From positions 367,507-431,506 of the forward strand of contig NW_003314331.1 of NCBI RefSeq assembly GCF_000143415.4: DNA of 64,000 nucleotides, given 5' to 3'. A program made the translations under genes and the position numbers. This stretch comes from Selaginella moellendorffii (taxonomy: Eukaryota > Streptophyta > Lycopodiopsida > Selaginellales > Selaginellaceae). The notes beneath the pieces were generated by a model. It saw only the letters and a list, made by a program, of their open reading frames with translations, was not told the origin of the DNA and did no database searches. This document shows, piece by piece, positions 1 through 10,443 of this stretch (positions are counted from its first letter, which is position 1; each line of letters begins with the position of its first letter).

Positions 1-480
1 GGGAGAACTTACCACATGACTGGAGTGGCTTTTAGCCATAACCACAGATCCTCTACCCACATGCAACACAGTTGCAATGTACATGGCTCTCATACACTTG
101 CAGCAAATGACCCTTGCAAGCCAATGGAATTCCTCCCAATCATATGACCCTCATTGAGATCCTCTCAGCCTGCATACATCCATGAGTGGATTATTGATTT
201 GGGCCTTCACCAAGACTCCAATCTTTGGCACCACTCTCACTGCTTTTACTTCCAGTTTTAGTTCCAGGGGGAGAGTTTTTATTTCTAGTTCTAGTTTTAA
301 AGGCATTCTAGTTTTCAAGATCTTGGGGATTTGAGTGAGCTCTGAAAAAGGAGCTCGGCCAAGATCCAGGGGAAGAGTATGAGGAAGAACAAGAGGATGA
401 GAAGGAGCTCACAGAATCGGCATCAAGGAAGAAACATGCTCCCAATTGAACAAGAGGAGAAGCCATGACTTTAATTGAGC
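1..480. other. No gene recognised
   Basis: Mixed-composition DNA with no open frame that resembles a known protein. A G-rich run after a pyrimidine-rich tract near 265-280 (ccagggggagag) resembles the purine tract of a retrotransposon, but no LTR could be defined around it. Confidence 0.4.
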
Positions 481-483
481 TCA

Positions 484-1095
484 AAGCTGTGGAGCATGCA
501 GAGTAGAGGGTTATGACTCGATGGGAGAAAGGAAATTTCCCCTTGAATGCTCAGTGGCAGCAGTTTGTAGAGAAGATGGAGAAGACTTGCATAGAGCATG
601 ATGATGATGGTTGCAAGCAGAAGTGGGAGAGCCTCAAGGGGATGTATAAGCAGATCAAGGACCACAATCAGAAAACAGGTGCTGCAAACTTCTTCACGCT
701 TGCATGGGAAAAATAGTTGCATTGAAGCTTCAGACAACAAGACAACAATGGACATGTTTGAAGCAATGGATGCCTTCCTCTCTGACTGTGGTACTGTTGC
801 TCCTTGCCACCTCACTGATTCTGATCATCAAGCTCATGTTCCAAATGATCAGGAAGACGAGATATTGGCTGGCACTACTAGTATGATGTAGGCTGCAAGT
901 GGTAGTAGCGGGCAAAGGAAGAAATCAAGCAGCCACACTCTTGTTGGAGCTCTCCGAGATGGTAACTTGCTGGCTGCTGACCAAATGGACGCAAGAGCGA
1001 AGCAATTCAAGGTGATGAAGGAATTCAATAAGCAACAGGTGGTGAAACGTTGCGAAGTTGATGATCCACGACTTACAAACCACAGAGCAACTTAA
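484..1095 (+). pseudogene. Myb/SANT-like (PIF/Harbinger-type) DNA-binding gene remnant
   Basis: The frame from 513 to 716 reads like a trihelix/Myb-SANT-like domain: a Trp-initiated helix (MTRWEKGNF), then KQKWESLKGMYKQIKDHNQK, the spacing seen in the DNA-binding partner proteins of PIF/Harbinger transposons and their domesticated relatives. It stops at 714-716, and the likely continuation (ASDNKTTMDMFEAMDAFL) lies in another frame from about 700 to 890, followed by a further segment in a third frame to about 1095 (KQFKVMKEFNKQQVVKR). Two frame changes and an in-frame TAG just upstream of 513 mark it as broken. No transposase partner is visible in the window. The family is inferred from motif resemblance only. 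Confidence 0.5.
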
Positions 1096-1222
1096 CAGTG
1101 TGGCCAGGCCCAAAAAGCTCAAAATCCTCTCCAATGTATCGATGAACTCCATAAAAATCTTTGACCCGAGCTTCAAAAGTCAAATAAGTTTTATTGACTT
1201 TATATACTGCCGTTAAATCTTA

Positions 1223-3208
1223 ATGCTTATTACTGGACGTTATCCTTCGTATTGGAAGGAGAATGGCGCCCAAGCAAGGGTAGTCCTCGAGGGCAAACCA
1301 AGGGCTTCTCGTCTCAGGTAAGAAGGCGCTAGGGTTTCACGTTCTAGGGTCGCGAGATCGTGAGCTTACTCCTTGTTCCTGTGGCGCAGCGATCCAGTGG
1401 CTCCTCCGCGGAAGATTTTGAGCTTCCTTGCGACATGCGCGCCAGGGCTGGAGGCTGTGGTAGCAGCCGAGCTCCAGGCCCCGGCCATACGAGCCGCGAA
1501 TGTGGCAATCGCGGAGAGTGGCGGCGCCGTGTTCTTCTCTGGGACTTGGATTGTGGCATTCAATGCCATTCTCTGGTTGCGCTGCGGATCGAGGGTGATG
1601 CATCTCATTGCCAGCGCCAATCTTCCATGGGCCGATGCAATCGGGATTGATCCAGTTTATCAATTTGTGAGGTAATGCTCAAACGCTTTTTATTTTCTTC
1701 TTTCTTCCTCTGTTTGCTTTCATGGATACAAGCTTTATTCTTTTCTATGGAGATTTTGTTTCGTGTTTGAGATACATCTTCCTTTTGCTTTCTGGTTGCT
1801 AAGCCTGCCATTCAAAGTTCCAACCAAACGTTTTTTCTCTTGTTTAAATCAGATATGCAGTGCATTGGAAAAGATTTCTTGCGAACAATGACGACGGTCA
1901 CAAAAGGTTCCGGAGTTTTTCAGTGGAATGTAGGGTCCGGGACTGTACGAGGAGGTCTGTGTCCTTGTACGCTCCAAGAAAAGCCAACGCTGCCATCAAT
2001 GATGCTCTCGACTTGGAGTTTAATCCCGACGTACTCGAGCCTCATCTCAAGGAACCAGCTGAAGTTCCACTCTTTTTACTCATACACAAGGACAAGGCCA
2101 GGCTCTACAGAGACATGAGCTCGAACCTCGGTGAAAGAAGCTACAAAGAAGTCCTGGACAAGACAAGCTTGCCTGGAGAGATCGCCGCAGGAGTTTTGAC
2201 ACTGGCCGGGTGGAACTATGCAGTCCCAGGATTTGGAGAGATCAATCGAAACGCTCCAACCGTGCTGCTGGATCCAATGTGTGGTTGCGGAACGCTCCTG
2301 ATCGAGGCAGCTCTCATGTCTTCCAACACTGCTCCGGGGCTCCTACGCAAAAGCTGGCCTTTCACGGTTCGTTTTTCATCATCGTAGTTCCTTTGGAAGT
2401 TAAGTTCTATCTTCGACATGTCTAGGACTGGCATGACTTTGACGAGGAACTCTGGCAAGAGTGCCGCGCCAGAGCTTCAGCTGCCATGCTCGCGGTCCCA
2501 TCTAGTCACAAGTTTTTGGGGAACGACAGGGATCAAAAAGTGATCTCGGCGTGTGCTCGAGCCGCGGAGCGTGCTGGAGTTGCACACTTGCTCCAACTTA
2601 GCAGTCAAGACTTTGTGCAGTACGAGCCTCCAACCCGTCCATCGCTGGTGGTGGTCAATCCTCCGTGGGAAAGCAAAGAAAGAACGACGTAAGTGAAAGC
2701 TTTCCTTTATTCTTTTTTTCTTTTTCCAGGCAAAGCTCCTTTATCTTTTTTTTTTCTTTTTTTTTCCTCCTTTCGTCCATCTTTCCTTCTAGTTTTCTTT
2801 TTTTTTTCTTTCGTCCTTCATCTTTCCTTCTAGTCCACCATTTTTTTCTTTATTTTTTCTTCCTTGCTCTGAATTCGATGTTTGGTCCTTTTCTTTTCTC
2901 TCGAGATTGATCTCTTCCGATAATTCCCTCTTTCCGCGAGCTCACTTCATTTTTTTTTTTAATTTTTTTTTTTACCTTCTTGCAGGACTTTGGTTCCAAC
3001 GTTTTCGGAGCTGGGCAGATTTTTGAGGCGCCACTGTCGTGAAACCGATGCCTACGTCTTGAGTGGCAGTCGCCTTCTCGCGAGCAACATGAGGCTAAAG
3101 GCGGACGTCAATTGGCCGATTAAAATCCAAGGCCTCCATTTTCGACTGTGCCGCTATTACATTCTTCCAAAAAAGCGCAAGGATCAGGCTGCGCCACAGA
3201 GCACTTGA
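1223..3208 (+). CDS. THUMP-domain RNA methyltransferase (UPF0020/RlmL-like)
   Basis: Five exons are proposed: 1223-1317, 1390-1671, 1853-2366, 2426-2688 and 2986-3208 (about 458 residues). All junctions are GT..AG and keep frame. After a short leader the protein reads KILSFLATCAPGLEAVVAAE, typical of the start of THUMP-methyltransferases. It then has the THUMP region, a motif-I S-adenosylmethionine site (LLDPMCGCGTLLIEAA) and the catalytic motif NPPW (VVVNPPWESK), as in enzymes that methylate guanine N2 in rRNA or tRNA. The target RNA cannot be told from sequence. The start is uncertain. ATG 1223 uses the strong donor CAG/GTAAGA at 1317/1318; ATG 1263 with a donor at 1279/1280 also joins exon 2 in frame and gives 432 residues (MAPKQGDPVAPP). 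Introns after exons 2 and 4 are unusually T-rich. Confidence 0.85.
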
Positions 3209-4066
3209 CACGTTCCCCAGAAACGTGTTGACACGTGTCCATCTGGGAGATTGACACGTCATGTGGCTGCCGCTTGCGTGTACAGCTTTGTTATATAGAG
3301 CGAATCTTTGAATATGCCTGGGGATTATTCGGTTTCTTACCGTACACTGTTTTTCCGCTAAATTTGGATCGTCATTTTGAGCCATACACCTGAAAAGAAC
3401 ACAAAAGAAAGAAGAACGCATTGGCTCGAAAAGCTGTGGTGTTCTTCTTCCGGGATGCTTGCGCGCTGGGATCAATCGCTCGATCTATCTCCTCCATAGC
3501 CGATCTAGGTGACGATTCCATCCATTTGGGGCGACCTAAATTAGGGTTTTTGACCTAGTGGCTTCGTCCCCGGAGGAAGGGAGGGTTTGTGAGCGCCGGC
3601 AACGACGCAGCGGTTTGAGCGAGCATCCAGCGCCAGGAGAATTCGTGTTCTTTCGAAAAAAATTTCCCCTTCTTTCCACTCTTGGTGTGAGATCTTTCCC
3701 TCTTTCTTTTGTCTTTTTCTTTCTTTTTTTTTTCTCTTCGTTCTCTTGGTAGAACAGCGGCGCTGGCTCTTGGGGACGAGCCCAGCGATTCTTCTCGGGA
3801 GAGTCTTGGGGAATTTGAGCAGGGGGAAGGAATTTAGGCACAGGCAGGGCAGGGGGAAATTTTTTCCAGGGGAGATTTTCGCTCCATGGGAGGGAATTTC
3901 TCCGCGGCGATTGATGGATTGGGTCTCTGGCAGGGCTAGGAGGATTTGCTCGCTGGGTCGGGCTCGATGGAGCAATGCCAGTGGTGAATTCCTGGCGCTA
4001 GGGTGAATCTTTTGGGAGGTTTTCGCCCGGGCATTGGAAGAAAGCCTATAATGGTCTGTTCTAGGC
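3209..4066 (+). other. Intergenic and 5' leader of the next gene
   Basis: There is no convincing protein. The stretch holds the end of the methyltransferase gene and a purine/pyrimidine-skewed leader in front of the ATG at 4067. Open frames here on either strand do not resemble known proteins and are low in complexity. Confidence 0.4.
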
Positions 4067-6189
4067 ATGGAAAGAACTGAGCCATCTCTGGTGCCAGAAT
4101 GGCTCAAGGGTGTTGGAAGTGGCTCCTCGGCGCATCACCAAGGTAGCTATACCGACTTAAGAGAAAGATGGAAACGTTCTAACGCTTTTCTTCTTTTTTT
4201 ATTTCTGTGTAGATGACGGTCCTAGGCAAAGATTATCACAGCATAGCGAACAAGAGTCTCCACGCTACTCTGCGTACGTACCACCGAGAAGAATAACCAT
4301 TCCAGAGCGTCACCAAGTCGACAAGGATTCTTACACTGGTAGCCGTGTCTATCCCAACTTTTCTCGGACGCCATCGTCGTATCGAGCTGACCACCATCGA
4401 GGTGATTGGGATTCGGATAGGGAGAGGGAGAGGGATAGGGAGAGAGCAGCGACTAGTTTTTTGAGCGACGGGAAGGACAGGGATGATCGTGCAAATGGTC
4501 GCTGGCCCGGACCGGGCAGGGTACTAGATCAAGAGTTTCCACTTCGACGTCCACACACTGTAGGGAATTCTGGTAGGCTAGCGGAGAATGGAGAGAAGAG
4601 GTTTGTTAGCGATAGCAGTAGCAGCAGCAGCAGCAGCATCAAACTCGCAGGCCCCGTACCAAAGGCTGCCTTTGAGCGGCATTTTCCATCGCTTGGTACT
4701 CAGGAGAAGGTTTACTCGAGCCTCGGCAATGTGTCCGTGTTGAGCCCCCGTCACCTTTGGCAACACTCTCGGACCGGTGTTGGTCTGGACTCGGATAGTC
4801 GCTCCAGCCTCGTGGAGCCCAACGGCGTCGCTCCCAGTGCTACGTCCGGGACGCCAAAGATGGCTGAAGCTCTAGCTCACAATCCTCCTCGAGTCAGAAC
4901 TCCACCACAGGTATGTATTCTTTTTTGCTTTTCGGTATTTTCTTTTCCTTTCTTTTCTTTTTAGTTTTTTCTTTCTTTTTCTAATTGCTTGTCACTTTTT
5001 TGAGTTGCAGCTATCTACAGAAAACAGGCTGGAAGAACTGGCTCTTAAACAGTCCAGGCAGCTTGTGCCGATGATTCCAAAGACGGTAAATGAAACCTTT
5101 TTTATTTTTTTCCTCGCTCTTCTAACGGGATTTACTCTTTGCAGGCTCTCAACTCTCGGGACAAAGCCAAGCCAAAGCTGACCAGCCTGGTGTCCCCTAG
5201 CACACCAAAGATCACTCAAGCTCCGAGCAGCCCGATGCTTAGACAACCTCCTCCGATACGCGTCGAAACTCCAAAGACTCCCCAGAGCAAGCTTCACGTC
5301 CTCAAGCCCGGGGTGGCGATTCCAGAGACCGCTCCAGCCGCGAGCTCAGTTGGCAGAACTCCAACTGCCGGCGCGAACTCCACTGCTCCTCGCAAGCTGA
5401 AGCAGCTGCTAGATCGCCGGGCCGTCCCGATACCTCCGCTCTCCGCCAGCGCCGGGGGAGCCGACGCAAGCCGAGCTCGAAGCAGCAAAGAGAACGGCGT
5501 CACCGAAGACAAGAGGCTCCAGGCACAGGCTCAGAACCGAAGCGACTTTTACAACGCTATCCGGAGGAAGGCCGCCGGCGCAGGAGGAAGCAGTAGCAAG
5601 CCGGAGGAGAAGAGCAGCAGTGGCGACTCCAACGGCGGCGGTGGTGGTGCCGGGAATGGCGGTGACAGGGAACTGGAAGATGAGACGCAGGATGGTGGTG
5701 AAAGTCCGCCGGTGGCGGAGGTGGATCATCGCCGCCACCACGCGGCTCCCACCGCTTATCTCGATAACGACGACAATGCTGCCAATGGCGTGAAGAGCGA
5801 GCACTCGATCAAGGACGTTGTTGGTGGCTCCGAGGAGGAGGAAGCGGCATTTTTGAGATCGCTCGGGTGGGAGGAGGACGGCGACGCCGAGGGAGGAGAG
5901 GGGCTGACCGAGGAGGAGATTAGTGCGTTTTATCGAGAGGTAAAGCTGGTGTTTTCGAGTTGTTTTCGTTGTTCTAACTCTGGAAGTTTGCTCTCTTTGT
6001 TTGCAGCATATGAGGTCGATGAGTAGCTCCCCTCTGAGCAGCCGGATACATAACAGGCTCCAGAATGCCGTGCTTCGATCTAGCGGAGGAATCAACGGGG
6101 TCTCGGCTGGAATCAGCTCGTCCGACTCGGAGTCCGACGGCGAAGTCCGCGCCGCCAACAATGTTCTCGCGTCGAGACTCGTGGGATGA
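4067..6189 (+). CDS. Plant-conserved Ser/Pro-rich protein of unknown function
   Basis: Five exons: 4067-4142, 4213-4910, 5011-5085, 5145-5939 and 6007-6189 (608 residues), all GT..AG and in frame. The N-terminus MERTEPSLVPEWLKG and the C-terminal block LGWEED..GLTEEEISAFYRE match a plant family I remember as conserved but uncharacterised. Between them the chain is low in complexity: an Arg/Asp/Glu run (DRERERDRERA, about 4422-4447), a poly-Ser tract from an AGC repeat (about 4608-4640), FPSLG and Pro/Ser-rich stretches, and Gly-rich acidic DNA near 5630-5700. There is no signal peptide or membrane segment, so a nuclear or cytosolic scaffold-like protein is likely (inference). The last exon was copied downstream in the 6.0-7.6 kb duplication. 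Confidence 0.85.
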
Positions 6190-7620
6190 TAATTGGTGAC
6201 AACGCAAAGAAGGATGGCAGTCACACGGAGGAGGAGTCGATCACTCTCGGAGTTCTAAAGGTTTTTTTTTTGTTTTGGCTGGAAGATGTCGTGTACAGGC
6301 ATGGAAGAAGGAAAAATTAAACAAGGATTTGCCGTTCTTCAAGAGGTAACGAGGAAAGAAAAAGTGAGAGAAGAGAGAAGTTGTGGGATGTCTTTGACCA
6401 CTCTGGAAGCAAAGAAAATTTTTTTATTACTATAATCCGAGGAAGTGTTCCAAGTCATAGCAGTGTTGTCGTAATGTTCTTGGGTAACTTCATGTTTTTT
6501 GTCTCTATAAAAGATCTCAAAAAGATGAGCAGAGTTTTATGTTTTTGGGTTAACTTGTACCAAAAAAGAAAAGTCTCTAAAAGGTACCCAAAAAAAGGTG
6601 AGAAGAAAGAGTTTCGATTGACTTTGGCGAAGATTGTACAAGTAATCGAAAGTGAGATCAAATCCATCGATCCATTCACGGGATCACTCCCGGGTCAGTG
6701 AAAAAGGAACTCCTCTCTTTTCTCTTTTTCTCTTTTTCTAGTCACTCGAGTGGCAAGTTGCTATGGCCAGTGCTCTTGGTGTCAGGGTTGGAGACGTCGC
6801 TGGTCGAGATTTGGAGTTCTCCTTCATCCTCGATCTCGATTCTTTCGTTCTGCAGCGATCGATCCAGCTAAAGATCAAACGATACGATAGGAGAGAAAAA
6901 CCAAAAGAGTGTACCTGCGATTCTTTGAGTGACGAGAATAATGTGATCGCTGTCGCAGCTGCTATTCCAAAGACTGGCGCGATGGCTTTGGCCATGTCCA
7001 TGTCTGCTTGTTTCTGTTCAAGCGGTGACCTTATCATCCTGGATTTTGAGTATCGATCGATAACTTAACGGGAAGAAGATACCTTTCTCGACTGACTGGA
7101 AATGCCCAAAACACGAGCTCGATCGATCGATGAGCGACGAGACTTATGATTCGACTCCACAAGAGTCCCCTTATTTGCTTGCAGGAGAGAGAAACAATGA
7201 AATCCAGCACGTACAAGAGAAGTGTTTTTCAGTTTAGTCGGGCTTTATATATACAAGCGCGGGCCGACTTGAAGGGTGAATGAGACGAGGCCACCTGTGC
7301 ATCTGCGATGCTGACACGTGTTTGATATTTATGCGGCTACTGGGGAAGATTCTTCTACCACCGTTTTGAACATGTCAAACGCAGAGAAAAACAAAACAGC
7401 TAATATTTTAACATTAGAGCAATTAAAATCTAGGAAGTTATACTTTGATTGTTTTACTTTGGGCAGCATTGTCTAAATAGCACAGTAGTGTTCTTATCCC
7501 AAGATATACTAAGAACACGAGGAATACAATGAGAAACAAAAAGTGTTTTTATAATATTTTAGAGGAACTCAAGAGGAATTAGATTCCCTACCATTCTAGG
7601 AGTGCAAAAGCACATTTTCA
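6018..7620. repeat. Tandem segmental duplication, copy 1
   Basis: This segment runs from the last exon of the upstream gene through the small minus-strand gene and into AT-rich DNA. The same order of sequence recurs at 8503-10080, clearly alike by eye through the exon remnant, the small gene and tracts such as gtgttcttatcccaag (about 7489) and tttttataat. Similarity fades beyond about 7560. Confidence 0.85.
6742..7037 (-). CDS. Small predicted membrane-associated protein, 76 aa (copy 1)
   Basis: Two exons on the minus strand, 7037-6915 and 6849-6742, split by a 65 bp intron (donor CAG/GTAC, acceptor TGCAG) in phase 0. The 41-residue first exon starts MIRSPLEQKQADMDMAKAIA and goes on into a short hydrophobic helix (PVFGIAAATAITLFSSL). 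The second exon is acidic and Ser/Thr-rich (NERIEIEDEGELQ) and ends in LPLE. One short transmembrane or amphipathic segment is likely. I do not recognise the family. The coding case rests on the copy at 9105-9397: start, splice sites, frame and stop are all kept, with six amino-acid differences. It converges on the upstream gene, whose stop lies about 550 bp away. Confidence 0.72.
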
Positions 7621-8480
7621 CTGGAAGGTACAATTTTGAATAGAATAAACTTTCTAGACATATTGTGAGTAATGTCAAATCAAGAATCAATTTTTGTTGC
7701 CAATGGACAGCTACTCTAAAGTACTTTTAAAAGACCGTGAACCTAACTTCGCAATACAGAGTCCAGATGTGTTTGATAGGATTTTTCATATTATAAGAGG
7801 AGTTAGTAAGGGGATCAATTTGAGCAGGGATATTTTTGCCGGTAATGTTCCAAGCTGAACCAGGTTTTAACTCTACGACGCATCAAATATATTCAAGTGG
7901 GCAATGGTCGTGATGTAGGACTATCAATATTTGAGGCCCAAGTGGCAAACGGGAACGGTGAACAGACTTTAAGCAGGGCTTAGGCCAACCGCTTTGATTT
8001 CTTCCTAATGTTGTCCTTCTACAGTACATGATATTACTTCAGCACCATATTTCCAACTGATCAACTACTGCGAAGCCAAACCTGATTGGAGTGCAGTATC
8101 AGGCTGTGCTGCCCTGACAAAAGACCTCTCAAGTCCACTGAGTGCTAGTACAAGAAAACATATACTGTAACAATGACTACCTGAGAAAGGGGAAACCACT
8201 TAGGGTGGAGGTCTGGACTCGATCGTGGTTTCCGTATGGACTTCATTGCCGTGCAGCTATAGCTCGCCTCTGTTCTTCACATTCTCTTTGGGCTCCAAAG
8301 TTCACTACTATGGACGTACCATCTTTCAAAGGGGTGCCGAGTACAGCCAAGTACAGAGCTACAGGTTGCGAATTCGTGGTGAGGCACCCTGATAGCTATA
8401 GGCTCTACTCAAGAAGTTACTTTGTCAAAGGCTTCGAGCTGATGATCCTGCTCGTCATATACAGCGTTTATGAATCGCGG
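7621..8480. other. Spacer between duplicated segments, nothing recognised
   Basis: AT-rich DNA. An open stretch around 8142-8483 on the plus strand has no resemblance to a known family, no clear ATG context and no copy elsewhere in the window. Confidence 0.4.
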
Positions 8481-8657
8481 TGAGTTTTGAGATCGCTCCG
8501 CCGTGAGTAGCTCCGCTCTGAGCCGGATACATAACAGGCTCCAGAATGCCGTGCTTCGATCTAGCGGAGGAATCAACGGGCTTTCGGCTTGAATCAGCTC
8601 GTCCGACGGCGAAGTCCGCGCCGCCAACAATGTTCTTGCGTCGAGACTCGTGGGATG
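8481..8657 (+). pseudogene. Duplicated last exon of the 4067-6189 gene
   Basis: This matches the last exon at 6007-6189 (gagtagctccgctctgagcc, then cggatacataacaggctcca). It lacks the splice acceptor context and has lost six bases early on and a further block in the Ser/Asp/Glu segment. No upstream exons were copied, so it is a by-product of the segmental duplication. Confidence 0.8.
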
Positions 8658-10080
8658 ATAATTGGTGACAACGCAAAGAAGGATGGCAGTCACAGGAGTC
8701 GATCACTCTCGGAGTTTTAGAGGTTTTTTTCGTTTTGGCTGGAAGATGTCGTGTACAGGCATGGATGGAGGAAGAATAAGGAAGAATTAAACAAGACTTT
8801 GCCGTTCTTCAAGAGGTAACGAGGAAAGAAAGAATTAGAGCAGAGAGAAGTTGTGACACGTCTTCGACCAGGTGTGTTGTCGTAATGTTCTTGGGGTAAC
8901 TTCCGACACAAAAAAGGTACTAAAAGAAAAAGCTTTTAAAGGCTGTTGTCTCTAAAGTAAGGTGAGAAGAAAGAGTTTCGATTGACTTTGGCGAAGATTG
9001 TACAAGAAAAAGTAATCGAAAGTGAGATAAAAATCCATCGATCCATTCACGGGATCACTCCCCGGTCAGTGAAAAAATAACTGCTCTCTTTTTCTCTTTT
9101 CTTGTCACTGGAGAGGCAAGTTGCTGTGCCCAGTGGTCTTGGTGTCTGGATTGGAGACGTCGCTGGTCGAGATTTGGAGCTCTCCTTCATCCTCGATCTC
9201 GATTCTTTCGTTCTGCAGCAATCGATCCAGCTAATGATCAATCAAAAGAGGAGAGAAAAACCAAAAGAGTGTACCTGCGATTCTTTGAGTGTCGAGAATA
9301 ACGTGATCGCTGTCGCAGCTGCTATTCCAAAGACTGGCGCGAGGGCTTTGGCCATATCCATGTCTGCTTGTTTCCGTTCAAGCGGTGACCTTCCCATCCT
9401 TGATTTTGAGTATCGATAGAGAACTTAACGGGAAGAATGCAAAGGACTCTACCTTTCTCGACTGACTGGAAATACCCAAAACACGTGCCGAGATTTATGA
9501 TTCGACTCCACAAAAATCCCCTTCTTTGCTTGCTAGGAAAGAAAAAAAATGAATCCCACCAGCGCGTACAAGGGAAGTGTCCTTCAGTTTAGTCGGGCTT
9601 ATATACAAGGGCGGGCCGACTTGAAGTTGAGGCGTGGACTAATGAGACGAGGCCACCTGTGTCCTGGCATCTGCTATGCTGACACGTGTGCTGGATATTT
9701 ATGTAGTTACTGGGAGATTCTTCTGCCACCGTTCTTGAACATGTCAAACCCAGAAAAAACATGTGCCTAAACAACTTCTCAAAAGCTATAGCCGATTAGA
9801 GCAAATCTCTATCCTAATTAATATTTAGGAAGTCGCTTGATTAGAGCAAATTCTTTTGTAAATGTCTACAGAATATTTGGGCAACAAACATCGTCTAAAG
9901 GCTAAGTACCTCAACAATGCTCAGGCCAATAGCACGGAGTGTTCTTTTTTATCCCAAGTCATACTAAGAATATGGGGATACAATGAGAACCAAACACAAG
10001 CTTGTTTAGTGTTTTTATAATTTTTGTCTATGAATCTACTTGTCAACTATTTAGGAATTGCAAAAGGCAGGACATTTTTT
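8503..10080. repeat. Tandem segmental duplication, copy 2
   Basis: Direct repeat of 6018-7620, offset by about 2.48 kb. It has small insertions and deletions throughout, most of them outside the exons of the small minus-strand gene. Confidence 0.85.
9105..9397 (-). CDS. Small predicted membrane-associated protein, 76 aa (copy 2)
   Basis: Exons 9397-9275 and 9212-9105 on the minus strand, intron 62 bp, same phase and splice motifs as copy 1. The protein starts MGRSPLERKQADMDMAKALA and keeps the hydrophobic PVFGIAAATAITLFSTL segment, the acidic NERIEIEDEGELQ block and the stop. The six differences from copy 1 are mostly conservative (I/L, S/T, Q/R, E/Q). Exons have stayed in register while the flanks gained indels, which suggests selection on the protein. 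The family is unknown. Confidence 0.72.
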
Positions 10081-10443
10081 AAGCTCAGCTTCTTGAATTC
10101 GTAAAATTCCATGTAGATTAGTAAGCCTTTATTTTGAATAGCTGAAAAAGATAGAAAAACTCAGAATATAATTTCTTATTATTATATAAAGTAAAAAAAA
10201 GTAATTGGCCTGTTAAATTCAAATACAGCTAATACAAGCATATGAAATTATAATTTATATTTAAACCTTTATCATCAAACTAAATTTCTGACATTATTAT
10301 CAATTAAGGTATTGATTGCATTCTTAATTTACCTCTAAAGTCAAAAAACATCCAAAAAAGTCAAATAAATTTTTGCATTGGGAAGTCCGGTGATTGCTGA
10401 AATAAACTTTTTCCTCAAGCATCCCAAAAAGATCAAGATCAAA
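10081..10443. other. AT-rich upstream region of the receptor kinase gene
   Basis: No gene. The last 60 bp (gggaagtcc.gtgattg near 10380) recur near 12948 in front of the decayed tandem copy, so this is part of the duplicated unit and probably holds promoter or leader sequence. Confidence 0.5.

Noticed and set aside
2665-2910. Phe/Ser-rich open frame in the methyltransferase gene
   Set aside because: It lies in a T-rich intron between a clear donor (2689) and acceptor (2985).
5409-6224. 271-codon open frame on the minus strand
   Set aside because: Antisense shadow of the GC-rich exon of the 4067-6189 gene; no family resemblance.
8142-8483. 113-codon open frame
   Set aside because: No family, no conserved copy in the window, not in the duplicated part; too weak to call a gene.
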